Of a stretch of DNA of 64,000 bases, positions 31,888 to 39,701 are shown piece after piece. The first letter of the stretch is position 1. The number at the start of each line of letters is the position of its first letter. The stretch is from an uncultured Eubacteriales bacterium. Its GTDB lineage: Bacteria; Bacillota; Clostridia; Oscillospirales; Acutalibacteraceae. The notes below the pieces were generated by a model. It ran no database searches, was not told the origin of the DNA, and saw only the letters and a list, made by a program, of their open reading frames with translations. Location: positions 31,963 through 95,962 of the forward strand of contig CAKSGV010000004.1 in the NCBI GenBank assembly GCA_934454845.1, written 5' to 3'. Made by a program: the position numbers and the translations under genes.

Positions 31888-32421
31888 TCATTTGTCCGAA
31901 ACAGTTATCTGATCGAGCTCAAGCTCAACCGGAGTTTCTCTTCCGAACATCGAAAGAACAACGCAAACATTATTGTTTGCAATATCAATCGTTTTAACGG
32001 TTCCGCTGTAGCCTTCAAGCGGTCCGCTGATGATTTTGACGATATCTCCCTCGCTGTATCCGACTTCAACGCTGTGCTTTTCAACGCCGAGATCTTCAAC
32101 CTCTTTGTCAGTAAGCGGAACAGGCTTTGATCCAGGACCGACAAATCCAGTGCAGCCTCTTATGTTCCTTACGACATACCAGCTATCGTCAGTAACGATC
32201 ATTTTAACAAAAACATATCCGGGGAAAATTTTTCTCTCGACTTCCCTCGTCTGATCGTCTTCCTTGACTTCTGTAACGGTTTCAAGAGGAATTTTTATAT
32301 CCTGAATAAGATCCTGCATTCCGCGGCTTTCAACCATCGTGGCAAGATCCGAAGCCACCTTGTTTTCGTAGCCCGAATAGGTATGGACTACATACCATTT
32401 TGCCTCGCTGTTTTCAGACAT
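31888..32421 (-). CDS. nusG: Transcription termination/antitermination protein NusG
   Basis: A 177-residue NusG. The N-terminal NGN domain has KWYVVHTYSGYENKVASDL, RKIFPGYVFVKM and VRNIRGCTGFVG; the C-terminal KOW domain has GDIVKIISGPLEGYSGTV. It binds RNA polymerase and links it to Rho or the ribosome. It follows secE by 11 nt in the conserved secE-nusG-rplK-rplA order. Confidence 0.97.
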   Translation of the reverse strand: MSENSEAKWYVVHTYSGYENKVASDLATMVESRGMQDLIQDIKIPLETVTEVKEDDQTREVERKIFPGYVFVKMIVTDDSWYVVRNIRGCTGFVGPGSKPVPLTDKEVEDLGVEKHSVEVGYSEGDIVKIISGPLEGYSGTVKTIDIANNNVCVVLSMFGRETPVELELDQITVSDK

Positions 32422-32432
32422 AAACTTCCTCC

Positions 32433-33125
32433 TTATGCCGATTTTTCAAGGATAAGCTCAAGCAAACTTCCGACCCCATAGTCAAGCGCCCATATAATTA
32501 CGCCTAAAAGTGCGCACAGAATAAGCACTATAACGGTGTTTTTAACAACATCTTTGGGACCCGGCCATACTATCTTTTTAATTTCACTCTTATAATCGCG
32601 GAAGAAAAGAGCTATTCTCTTAAAAATAGTTTTCTTCGAATTTTTCGATTCTTTTACCTCAATATAATCATCGACAAGTAAATAACCTGCCGCGAAAGCG
32701 GTAAAAGCAAAAAGAGCGATCGCAGTAAGTAAAACGAAGATATGATAGCTGACTGCAGTTACATTTTCAAGCGGTCTTGTATCAACGAACTTGTTAGCGC
32801 TCGAAAGTGCTATAACAAGCATATAGACCGCCGCTACAATACCGAATGCCGGAGCGGCATATCTCAAACCTTTTTTCTTAAAAGAGAAAACGCTGAATAA
32901 GAATCCGACGACCGTCAGGCAAAAGCAGAATAAAATATCCGCTGATTTTGCAAGAGCATTGTCAAATCCTTCAAGCTTGCCTCCGAACGCCAGCTGTGCG
33001 CCGGTTGCGGTAACTGCGTTTCCGTTCGTTGTGATATCAGCGAACGGCAGGAAGAAAAGAACGATTGCACCGAGTCCGAATACGATTGCGAGAATCTGCA
33101 AAATTCTGTTAACGGTTTTCATCAT
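32433..33125 (-). CDS. secE: SecE translocase subunit with an extra N-terminal membrane domain
   Basis: Canonical SecE, the small clamp of the SecYEG channel, is seen at about residues 172-230: FFRDYKSEIKKIVWPGPKD followed by one membrane segment and an amphipathic end. In front of it is an unusual stretch of about 150 residues with four predicted membrane segments (residues 9-28, 62-81, 90-108 and 127-150) and one extracytoplasmic loop. Typical Gram-positive SecE is 60-70 residues with one membrane segment, so this is a fusion or extension. The frame is continuous, with an ATG and GGAGG-type site at 33125, and the gene keeps its normal place between rpmG and nusG. Confidence 0.9.
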   Translation of the reverse strand: MMKTVNRILQILAIVFGLGAIVLFFLPFADITTNGNAVTATGAQLAFGGKLEGFDNALAKSADILFCFCLTVVGFLFSVFSFKKKGLRYAAPAFGIVAAVYMLVIALSSANKFVDTRPLENVTAVSYHIFVLLTAIALFAFTAFAAGYLLVDDYIEVKESKNSKKTIFKRIALFFRDYKSEIKKIVWPGPKDVVKNTVIVLILCALLGVIIWALDYGVGSLLELILEKSA

Positions 33126-33134
33126 TCGCCCTCC

Positions 33135-33284
33135 TTACTTCGTTTCCTTATGCAAGGTGTGCTTTCTGCAGAACCTGCAGTACTTGTTCATTTCAAGTCT
33201 GTCAGGATCGTTTTTCTTGTTTTTCATTGTGTTGTAGTTGCGTTGCTTGCATTCTGTGCAAGCGAGTGTTACTTTTACTCTCAT
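33135..33284 (-). CDS. rpmG: 50S ribosomal protein L33 (zinc-binding type)
   Basis: A 49-residue bL33, translated from the minus strand. It reads [19 protein letters not shown], then [20 protein letters not shown] and a short basic end. The two Cys pairs (CTEC and CRFC) make it the zinc-containing form. A GGGAGGTG ribosome binding site lies upstream. It heads the rpmG-secE-nusG-rplK-rplA operon. Confidence 0.95.
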   Translation of the reverse strand: MRVKVTLACTECKQRNYNTMKNKKNDPDRLEMNKYCRFCRKHTLHKETK

Positions 33285-33490
33285 AACGGCACCTCCCGCT
33301 TTACGGAAATATTTTTTGCTTTTTTCGGATTTTCCGAAAAAGTAAACGCCTCCCTCATCACGGACAAGCTCACCATATCATACCGCTTCGCAATATTTAG
33401 CACGAAACGGAAAGCACTATACAATATGGAGTGCATCCGCACCTGAACGGTCTTTTTCACAAATAAAAAAGACCTCACAGAGGTAATGTG
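33285..33490 (-). other. Leader region of the rpmG operon
   Basis: About 200 nt between the promoter and rpmG. It contains two hairpins: GGTCTTTTT/AAAAAGACC just after the transcription start (33451-33475) and TTTTTCGGA/TCCGAAAAA near 33323-33345. I recognise no riboswitch or known ribosomal-protein leader. An open frame over this region looks like chance. Confidence 0.4.
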
Positions 33491-33519
33491 ATTATACCAC
33501 AAAACCGCTGTAAGGTCAA
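33491..33519 (-). promoter_or_regulatory. Sigma-A promoter of the rpmG-secE-nusG-rplK-rplA operon
   Basis: TTGACC (33519-33514), 17-bp spacer, TATAAT (33496-33491) with a TG just ahead of the -10 (GTGGTATAAT). Confidence 0.85.
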
Positions 33520-33558
33520 GCTTTTTTTAAGCAAGATTCGAAACTGCCGCACCGAGAA

Positions 33559-33768
33559 TTATTCAAGCTCATCGGTAAAGCTGAAAAGATCATTAGGTTT
33601 GCATTCAAAGATCTGACAGAGCGTTTCAATATTATCATATCTGATCGATTTAGTTTCATTATTTACCATTCTGCTGAAATTCTGATAACTCATACCCATT
33701 TGCTTGTAGAGCCAATATTTTGTTTTATGATTTTTTTCGAGCAAAGAAAGAACATTTAATTTAATCAT
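33559..33768 (-). CDS. Small XRE/Cro-family HTH regulator
   Basis: A 69-residue protein that is one Cro/C1-type helix-turn-helix: VLSLLEKNHKTKYWLYKQMG, MSYQNFSRMVNNETKSIRY, DNIETLCQIFECKPNDLFSF. There is no ligand or dimerisation domain. The start codon follows GGGAGG by 7 nt. It is divergent from a small Cys-rich gene. The word ATAACTTAT occurs three times around the shared control region, one copy overlapping this gene's own start, which suggests autoregulation. Confidence 0.85.
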   Translation of the reverse strand: MIKLNVLSLLEKNHKTKYWLYKQMGMSYQNFSRMVNNETKSIRYDNIETLCQIFECKPNDLFSFTDELE

Positions 33769-33873
33769 AAGTTATCCTCCCATAATATATTTTAATAATA
33801 ACTTATTTTTATACTTTACATGTAGATTAAAAAATTATATAATATAGTTATAATAGATGTTCTCATAACTTAT
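33767..33873. promoter_or_regulatory. Three copies of ATAACTTAT, candidate operators
   Basis: Copies at 33767-33775 (minus), 33798-33806 (plus) and 33865-33873 (plus). The third extends to the palindrome CATAACTTATG. They flank a promoter for the Cys-rich gene and overlap the HTH gene's start codon. The spacer is AT-rich, so chance matches are somewhat more likely than usual. Confidence 0.45.
33815..33843 (+). promoter_or_regulatory. Candidate promoter of the Cys-rich small gene
   Basis: TTTACA (33815-33820), 17-bp spacer, TATAAT (33838-33843). A candidate operator lies at +15 or so (33865-33873), where a bound repressor would block transcription. Confidence 0.55.
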
Positions 33874-33889
33874 GAAATGATGTGATATA

Positions 33890-34093
33890 ATGTTCTTAGA
33901 TATACCGGATAATTTACTTTTTCCCGGAAACAAAGGCAAAAACTGCATTGGAAACGGGGAGCATAAAAATAAATACGGAATTCCGATAGATTGTTGTTGC
34001 GAAAATTGCAATTACTTCCTTTGTTGTTATGAAGATTATGCCGACTGTTTAAATTGTGAAGAGATTAACTGCAGGAACCGTCAAAACAATTAA
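33890..34093 (+). CDS. Small Cys-rich protein of unknown function
   Basis: A 67-residue product with nine Cys, eight of them clustered in the second half (CCCENCNYFLCC, then DCLNCEEINC). The spacing resembles a structural zinc- or Fe-S-binding mini-domain. It has its own candidate promoter and a terminator-like hairpin after it, and is divergent from the HTH regulator. The ribosome binding site is weak (GATGTGAT). The regular Cys pattern argues that it is a real gene. The function is unknown. Confidence 0.6.
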   Translation: MFLDIPDNLLFPGNKGKNCIGNGEHKNKYGIPIDCCCENCNYFLCCYEDYADCLNCEEINCRNRQNN

Positions 34094-34107
34094 AATTCAA
34101 ATATTAA

Positions 34108-34141
34108 AAGCGGAGAGTTACCAAAATGTAACTCTCCGCTT
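34108..34141 (-). terminator. Terminator of cysK
   Basis: AAGCGGAGAGTTAC and its complement around CAAAAT, followed by TTTTAATATTTG on the minus strand. It may also end the small convergent Cys-rich gene. Confidence 0.85.
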
Positions 34142-34161
34142 AAGCAAAATTCATTATTTTT

Positions 34162-35094
34162 TTAATCCTCGGCAAACATAGGTGTGGATAAATAACGCTC
34201 GCCCGTATCGGGGAGAAGCGCTACAATAACCTTACCCTTGTTTTCAGGTCTTTTTGCAAGCACTGTTGCGGCATAAACCGCGGCACCCGATGAAATTCCG
34301 ACCAAAACTCCCTCTTTGCGGGCAAGAGTTTTTCCCGTCTTGAAAGCGTCTTCATTTTCAACGGTTATGATCTCATCATAAACTTCGGTGTCAAGAGTGT
34401 CCGGAACAAAGCCTGCGCCTATACCCTGAATTTTATGCGGACCCGAAACGCCCTTTGAAAGCACCGGTGATCCTGCCGGCTCAACGGCAACTACCTTAAC
34501 ATTCGGATTTTTACTCTTAAGATATTCTCCGACGCCCGAAACAGTTCCTCCTGTTCCTACACCTGCGACAAAAATATCTACTTTTCCGTCTGTATCTTCC
34601 CAGATTTCGGGACCTGTGGTAACTCTGTGGACAGCAGGGTTTGCAGGGTTGACGAATTGACCGGGAATAAAGCTGTTCGGCGTTTGCTTTGCAAGCTCTT
34701 CGGCTTTTTCTATAGCGCCTTTCATTCCTTTAGCGCCGTCTGTAAGGACAAGCTCGGCACCGTAAGCCTTTAAAAGGTTTCTTCTCTCAACGCTCATCGT
34801 TTCGGGCATGGTGAGAATTATTTTATATCCTCTTGCCGCCGCAACCGACGCAAGACCTATACCCGTGTTTCCGCTCGTAGGCTCGATTATAACCGAGCCT
34901 TTTTTAAGGAGGCCTTTTGCCTCGGCATCGTCTATCATAGCCTTGGCTACCCTGTCCTTAACGCTGCCGGCGGGATTGAAAAGCTCAAGCTTAGCATAAA
35001 TATCGGCAGAGAGCTTATTTTCATTAATATAATTTGTAAGTTTTAAAAGAGGTGTTTTTCCTATAATATCGGTGATTTTCTCATAAACTTTCAT
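34162..35094 (-). CDS. cysK: Cysteine synthase A (O-acetylserine sulfhydrylase)
   Basis: A 310-residue PLP enzyme that makes cysteine from O-acetylserine and sulfide. The PLP lysine is Lys46 in [15 protein letters not shown]. The substrate loop is [12 protein letters not shown], and the phosphate-binding loop is [17 protein letters not shown]. The C-terminus is the standard [13 protein letters not shown]. It is monocistronic, with a clear promoter about 130 nt upstream and a terminator after it. The gap between the promoter and the start codon is about 120 nt and carries two GGTAATT words 14 nt apart, a possible regulatory site. Confidence 0.97.
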   Translation of the reverse strand: MKVYEKITDIIGKTPLLKLTNYINENKLSADIYAKLELFNPAGSVKDRVAKAMIDDAEAKGLLKKGSVIIEPTSGNTGIGLASVAAARGYKIILTMPETMSVERRNLLKAYGAELVLTDGAKGMKGAIEKAEELAKQTPNSFIPGQFVNPANPAVHRVTTGPEIWEDTDGKVDIFVAGVGTGGTVSGVGEYLKSKNPNVKVVAVEPAGSPVLSKGVSGPHKIQGIGAGFVPDTLDTEVYDEIITVENEDAFKTGKTLARKEGVLVGISSGAAVYAATVLAKRPENKGKVIVALLPDTGERYLSTPMFAED

Positions 35095-35222
35095 TATGAT
35101 TTTCTCCTTTTAATAAATAAAAATAATAATAATAATTTTAATTCAAAAGAAAAATCAACATCGCTTATCCAATACGTACATAAAATTACCTTCTTCAATT
35201 ACCTATCGATTTAATATGCTTT

Positions 35223-35251
35223 ATGATAACACTTGCAACCCCGTTTGTCAA
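35223..35251 (-). promoter_or_regulatory. Sigma-A promoter of cysK
   Basis: TTGACA (35251-35246), 17-bp spacer, TATCAT (35228-35223), giving a leader of about 120 nt. Confidence 0.75.
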
Positions 35252-35280
35252 GTATTTTTTATATAAAAATTTCGAGGCTC

Positions 35281-35309
35281 TTGAATTATGAAAAAATTTG
35301 TAGTATATT
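35281..35309 (+). promoter_or_regulatory. Candidate promoter of the aminotransferase gene
   Basis: TTGAAT (35281-35286), 17-bp spacer, TATATT (35304-35309). The ribosome binding site GAGAGG begins only 8 nt after the -10, so the leader would be very short. Confidence 0.5.
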
Positions 35310-35334
35310 ATATTATGAGAGGATGTGTATTAGT

Positions 35335-36612
35335 ATGGCTTTATATAAAGAAATGAGCCGTGAAGAGCTTAAAAATGAATTTGAATCGGTTAAAGCTCTT
35401 TATGAATCTTACAGATCAAAATCCCTTTCTCTTGATATGTCGAGAGGTAAACCCGGGGCGGAGAATATGGACCTTAGCGTTGATATGTTTGACCTTGTCG
35501 GCAACGGAACGGGATTTAAAAATATCGACGGTATTGACTGCCGAAATTACGGCGGACTTGACGGTCTAAGAGAGCTTAAAGTTCTCTTCGCTCAAATTTT
35601 AGGTCTTTTGCCCGATCAGATAATAGTGGGAGGAAACTCCTCTCTTAATATGATGTTTGACACCATTGCCCAAGCTATGACCCACGGCCTCGGCGGCGAA
35701 CCCTGGTGCAAGCAGGGAGAGCTTAAATTTTTATGCCCTTCCCCGGGATATGACCGCCACTTTGCCATAACCGAGTATTTCGGATTTGAGCTTGTACCTG
35801 TTGCAATGAATGAAGACGGACCCGATATGGATGAAGTGGAAAGACTTGTTCTTGATCCTAAGGTCAAGGGAATCTGGTGCGTTCCTAAATATTCAAACCC
35901 CGGCGGAATTACATACAGCGACGAAGTTGTCCGCAGATTTGCAAGATTAAAACCGGCGGCAAGCGATTTCAGAATTTTCTGGGATAATGCGTATGCCGTG
36001 CACGACCTTTATGAGGACCGCGACGAGCTTTTGAATATCTATGACGAATGCGTAAAAGCAGGAAATCCAGATCTTCCGATAATTTTTGCTTCCACCTCAA
36101 AGATCACTTTCCCGGGAGCCGGAGTTGCAATGGAGGCAGGAAGTCCTAACAATGTATCTATTTTAAAGAGCAGAATGAAATATCAGACAATAGGACCTGA
36201 TAAATTAAATCAGCTCCGCCACGCAAGAATGTTTAAATCGAAAGACGCTCTTTTAAATCATATGAAAAAGCACGCCGATATAATAAGACCGAAATTTGAA
36301 ACTGTGCTTGAAGCATTCGATACATATCTTGCACCCACGGGAACAGCAAAATGGAGCAAGCCTAAGGGCGGATATTTTATAAGCCTTTTTGTTGAGAACG
36401 GCTGCGCCAAGCGCACCGAAGAGCTCTGCGCAAACGCAGGCCTTATCCTCACACCTGCCGGAGCCGCTTACCCTTACGGACTTGATCCCGACGATTCGAA
36501 TTTAAGAATAGCTCCATCATATCCGAGTTCGGAAGAGATAAAGGTCGCTTCGGAACTTCTCTGCACGGCAGTAAGATATGCGGTGCTTGAAAAGCTTTTA
36601 AGAGAAAATTGA
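35335..36612 (+). CDS. PLP-dependent class I/II aminotransferase (Asp_aminotransf type)
   Basis: A 425-residue fold-type I aminotransferase. Family features: SLDMSRGKPGAENMDLS near the start, NYGGLDGLRELKVLFAQIL, the Asn/Asp cofactor residues in FWDNAYAVHDLY, and the PLP Lys in FASTSKITFPGAGVA. It fits the clostridial group annotated as aspartate-aminotransferase-like or MocR-type without a DNA-binding domain. The amino donor is not readable. I start at the ATG (35335) giving MALYKEMSREEL; GAGAGG lies 12 nt upstream, a slightly long gap, and an earlier in-frame ATG (35323) abuts that site. Confidence 0.9.
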   Translation: MALYKEMSREELKNEFESVKALYESYRSKSLSLDMSRGKPGAENMDLSVDMFDLVGNGTGFKNIDGIDCRNYGGLDGLRELKVLFAQILGLLPDQIIVGGNSSLNMMFDTIAQAMTHGLGGEPWCKQGELKFLCPSPGYDRHFAITEYFGFELVPVAMNEDGPDMDEVERLVLDPKVKGIWCVPKYSNPGGITYSDEVVRRFARLKPAASDFRIFWDNAYAVHDLYEDRDELLNIYDECVKAGNPDLPIIFASTSKITFPGAGVAMEAGSPNNVSILKSRMKYQTIGPDKLNQLRHARMFKSKDALLNHMKKHADIIRPKFETVLEAFDTYLAPTGTAKWSKPKGGYFISLFVENGCAKRTEELCANAGLILTPAGAAYPYGLDPDDSNLRIAPSYPSSEEIKVASELLCTAVRYAVLEKLLREN

Positions 36613-36642
36613 TTGACTTTTAATATAGTTTAAATATATAAT
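36613..36642 (+). promoter_or_regulatory. Promoter of secD-secF
   Basis: TTGACT (36613-36618), 18-bp spacer, TATAAT (36637-36642), followed 20 nt later by GGAGG. Confidence 0.65.
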
Positions 36643-36675
36643 ATATATTATAATTCATTAAAACGGAGGATGAAG

Positions 36676-38058
36676 ATGAAATCAAAAAGAGTTCGCAAGC
36701 CGGTATTCTTTATTATTTTCGGACTTATAGCACTGCTTACATACACTGCTTTTTTCGGAATAAGCGATTACTACGGCGATACGCGTAAGATCTATATCAA
36801 GGGTGCAAGCGATATCCGCTGGGGCATTGATATACGAGGCGGCGTCGAAGCCGTTTTCAAGCCGGATAAAGAAGGCGTGAAGATAACCGCTGAGGATATG
36901 GCTTCCGCAAAAACGATTCTTGAAACAAGACTTGTTGACAAGAACATAACAGACTATGAGGTTTATCCCGATAATACTTCTCATCAGATAATCGTACGTT
37001 TCCCCTGGGCGGCAAATGAAAGCAATTTTGACGCGCAGGCGGCGATAGAGGAGCTGCAGGCTTCGGCTAAGCTTTCTTTCTATCTCGGAGACGATAATTC
37101 CGGCGAAGCTTTTATGACGGGTGAAGTGGTCAAGAGCGCAACTGCTATGTATGACACGCAAAACGGCCACTATGTAAGTTTAAAGCTAAACGATAAAGGA
37201 AAATCCGCATTTGCCTCTGCTACCACTCAGGCAGCTTCTTCGGGATCCAATATTACAATTTATATGGATGAAACGAATATTTCCACCGCCTCCTGCAGTC
37301 AGCCTATCACAGGCGGCAGCGCTATGATCTCGGGCAACTTCACTCAGGACGCGGCGCAGGATCTTGCCAATAAGATAAATGCAGGCTCCCTTCCCTTTGC
37401 GCTTACTGCGGACAACAGTAAGATACAGGTAGTATCACCTACCCTCGGATCCAATGCGCTCAATGTTATGGTTATAGCGGGAGCAATAGCATTCGCGATA
37501 GTATGCATTATAATGATCGTGCTTTACAGGTTAAATGGCGTCGTTGCTTCTATTGCACTCTTAGGTCAGCTTGCAGGATCCATTGCCTGCATTTCGGGAT
37601 TCTTCCCGGATTCTTCGAGCTTTACTCTCACGATTCCCGGAATTGCCGGTATTATCCTTTCAATAGGTGTAGGCGTTGACTGTAATGTTATCGCGGCCGA
37701 GAGAATCAAAGATGAGTTCAAAAAAGGCAAAACTATTGACGGCGCTATCGACGCAGGTTACAGAAACAGCTGGAGCGCTGTGTTAGACGGAAACGTAACG
37801 ATAGTTATAGTCGCCATAGTTCTTATGGGCGCTTTCGGAACTCCCAGCAGCTTCCTTGCAAAAATATTCTCGCCTATAATGTCACTTTTCGGAACTTCTA
37901 TCACAGGCTCGATTTACTCTTTCGGTTACACACTTTTAATCGGAGTTATATTCAACCTCATAATGGGCGTTCTCGCCTCCAAATATATGCTTAAAAGCAT
38001 TTCTCAGTTTAAATTTCTGAGAAAACCTGCTCTTTACGGAGGTAAGAAAAATGGCTAA
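36676..38058 (+). CDS. secD: Protein translocase subunit SecD
   Basis: SecD, with SecF, uses the proton or sodium gradient to pull exported proteins across after SecA. The first membrane segment (FFIIFGLIALLTYTAFFG) is followed by the conserved IRWGIDIRGGVEAVF. The large extracytoplasmic P1 domain runs to about residue 270. The membrane block has LTIPGIAGIILSIGVGVDCN and VIAAERIKDEFKKGK. I start at ATG 36676, with GGAGG 6 nt upstream; ATG 36670 directly abuts that site. It overlaps secF by 8 nt. Confidence 0.95.
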   Translation: MKSKRVRKPVFFIIFGLIALLTYTAFFGISDYYGDTRKIYIKGASDIRWGIDIRGGVEAVFKPDKEGVKITAEDMASAKTILETRLVDKNITDYEVYPDNTSHQIIVRFPWAANESNFDAQAAIEELQASAKLSFYLGDDNSGEAFMTGEVVKSATAMYDTQNGHYVSLKLNDKGKSAFASATTQAASSGSNITIYMDETNISTASCSQPITGGSAMISGNFTQDAAQDLANKINAGSLPFALTADNSKIQVVSPTLGSNALNVMVIAGAIAFAIVCIIMIVLYRLNGVVASIALLGQLAGSIACISGFFPDSSSFTLTIPGIAGIILSIGVGVDCNVIAAERIKDEFKKGKTIDGAIDAGYRNSWSAVLDGNVTIVIVAIVLMGAFGTPSSFLAKIFSPIMSLFGTSITGSIYSFGYTLLIGVIFNLIMGVLASKYMLKSISQFKFLRKPALYGGKKNG

Positions 38059-38980
38059 AAATACTATAAACACGAAAAAGGCTTTTAAATTCGCTCTCAT
38101 TATCTATGCCGTATTTTTTGCAATAGGTATCATATTCACAGCAATATTCGGACCTAAGCTGGATATCAACTTCAGCGGAGGTACGAGAATATCCTACTCC
38201 TATAAGGGCGATTTAAAGGAATCGGATTTTGAAAAGACCGTTAAGGACACTTTAAAGAAAGATTTCTCTGTAAGTAAAAACGAATCGCTTTCCGGCGATA
38301 CCAAAACAATAGTGATCACCCTTTCCGGTAAAAACGCGCTTGATAACGAAACTCAGGCAGCGCTTAATAAAGCGGTTACCGAGAAGTATTCCTCAAACTC
38401 TGTTGAGCTTTACGATTCAACAGCCGTAAGTCCCTCTGTTGCAGGCAACTTTATGGTTAAAAGTTTTGTAACGATAGCTTTAACTGCTGTATTGGTTACA
38501 ATTTATGTTGCTTTGAGATTTAAGAAGATCGGCGGTGTAAGCGCCGCGCTTACCGCATTTATCGCGCTTATATTCGACCTGCTCGTAAGCTTCTTTGCCT
38601 GCGTGATGTTCAGGCTTCCGATCGATTCAAACTATATCGCGGTTGTTTTGACCATTCTCGGTTATTCGCTTAACGACACGATAGTTATTTACGACCGCGT
38701 ACGCGAGAAGAAGAAAACAAATCCCGATCTTCCTGTCGGAGAAAATATGAACCAGACTGTTAAAGAAGTTCTTAAGAGAAATATCGTAACCACTCTTACC
38801 ACTGTTTGCGCAGTGCTTACGATAGTAGCCGTTTCCGAATTCTGCGGACTCACTTCCTTAAGATCATTCGCAATTCCTATGGCTTTCGGTCTTTTGTCCG
38901 GATGCGTTTCCTCACTCTTTATATCAGGCCCTGTTTGGGTAAAATACAAAGAGCGTAAAGAATCAAAAAGCGCAAAATAA
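38051..38980 (+). CDS. secF: Protein translocase subunit SecF
   Basis: A 309-residue SecF, partner of SecD. Conserved pieces: LDINFSGGTRISYSYKG, the DSTAVSPSVAGNFMVKS segment, and the membrane motif TILGYSLNDTIVIYDRVRE. Six membrane segments are seen. Translation is coupled to secD through an 8-nt overlap. A strong terminator follows. Confidence 0.96.
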   Translation: MAKNTINTKKAFKFALIIYAVFFAIGIIFTAIFGPKLDINFSGGTRISYSYKGDLKESDFEKTVKDTLKKDFSVSKNESLSGDTKTIVITLSGKNALDNETQAALNKAVTEKYSSNSVELYDSTAVSPSVAGNFMVKSFVTIALTAVLVTIYVALRFKKIGGVSAALTAFIALIFDLLVSFFACVMFRLPIDSNYIAVVLTILGYSLNDTIVIYDRVREKKKTNPDLPVGENMNQTVKEVLKRNIVTTLTTVCAVLTIVAVSEFCGLTSLRSFAIPMAFGLLSGCVSSLFISGPVWVKYKERKESKSAK

Positions 38981-38994
38981 ATAACTAAGGTTTT

Positions 38995-39034
38995 AAAAAA
39001 GCAAGTTGTGAAATTATCACAGCTTGCTTTTTTT
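38995..39034. terminator. Terminator after secF
   Basis: AAAAAGCAAG-TTGTGA pairs with TCACA-CTTGCTTTTT around AATTA, with a T-run on the plus strand. The complement gives a similar tail, so it may also serve the convergent HD gene. Confidence 0.85.
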
Positions 39035-39041
39035 CTTATCT

Positions 39042-39629
39042 TTAATTATCTCCCATAAATTCGGAAATTTCTTTTTCGCAGGATCGCATTGCAAGAATTG
39101 TTTGCTCAAACAGCTTATTTAAATCCCAGCCAAGCATCTCCGCACCCTGTTTTATAACATCTCTTGAGCACCCTGCGGCGAACTTTTTATCCTTGAATTT
39201 CTTTTTAAGACTCGAAACCTCCATATCGCTTACCGATTTACTCGGCCTCATAAGCGCAGCGGACCATATAAGACCTGTAAGCTCGTCGGCTGCGAACAAA
39301 ACCTTTTCCATTTCGTGCTCGGGCTTAAGATCACAGCAAATGCCGTAACCGTGAGAGCATATCGAATATATCATATCTTCTCCCGCTCCGCCTTCTCTTA
39401 AAAGCTCCGGCGCTTTTTGGCAGTGCCGGTCGGGATAAAGCTCAAAATCTATATCATGGAGCAAACCTACTATCGACCAATATTCTGCCTCGTCACCGTA
39501 ACCCAAAGTTTCGGCATAATATTTCATAACTCCATCAACCGTGAGCGCGTGCCTTATATGAAACGGCTCTTTATTATACTTTTTAAGAAGCTCGAAAGCT
39601 TCTTCTCTTGTTAATTTGCTTTTCCTCAT
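39042..39629 (-). CDS. HD-domain hydrolase (HDIG-like), function unknown
   Basis: A 195-residue protein with one HD domain: the early His in HIRHALTVDGVMKYYAETLG, the HD pair in GLLHDIDFELYP, then ICSHGYG and the C-terminal AADELTGLIWSAAL. This resembles small stand-alone phosphohydrolases annotated as HDIG or HD superfamily in Clostridia. There is no GAF, PAS or nucleotide-cyclase partner. The substrate is unknown. It lies downstream of the glycan cluster, separated from it by a hairpin, and convergent with secF. Confidence 0.8.
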   Translation of the reverse strand: MRKSKLTREEAFELLKKYNKEPFHIRHALTVDGVMKYYAETLGYGDEAEYWSIVGLLHDIDFELYPDRHCQKAPELLREGGAGEDMIYSICSHGYGICCDLKPEHEMEKVLFAADELTGLIWSAALMRPSKSVSDMEVSSLKKKFKDKKFAAGCSRDVIKQGAEMLGWDLNKLFEQTILAMRSCEKEISEFMGDN

Positions 39630-39656
39630 TTTTAATGCTCCTTTTTTAGTTCAAAT

Positions 39657-39690
39657 ACAGAAGCGACGGAAAATCTTCCGCCGCTTCTGT
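39657..39690 (-). terminator. Hairpin at the end of the glycan gene cluster
   Basis: ACAGAAGCG pairs with CGCTTCTGT, with inner CGG/CCG pairing. The minus-strand tail is only TATTTGAACT, so termination may be partial and read-through into the HD gene is possible. Confidence 0.55.
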
Positions 39691-39701
39691 ATTATTATAA
39701 T

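Noticed and set aside
33281..33502. A 73-codon minus-strand frame upstream of rpmG
   Set aside because: It covers the operon promoter and leader, has no good ribosome binding site, and overlaps the start of rpmG.
35095..35222. T-box or SAM riboswitch in the cysK leader
   Set aside because: The 120-nt leader is AT-rich and lacks the T-box sequence, a specifier stem, SAM-type motifs or a terminator hairpin.
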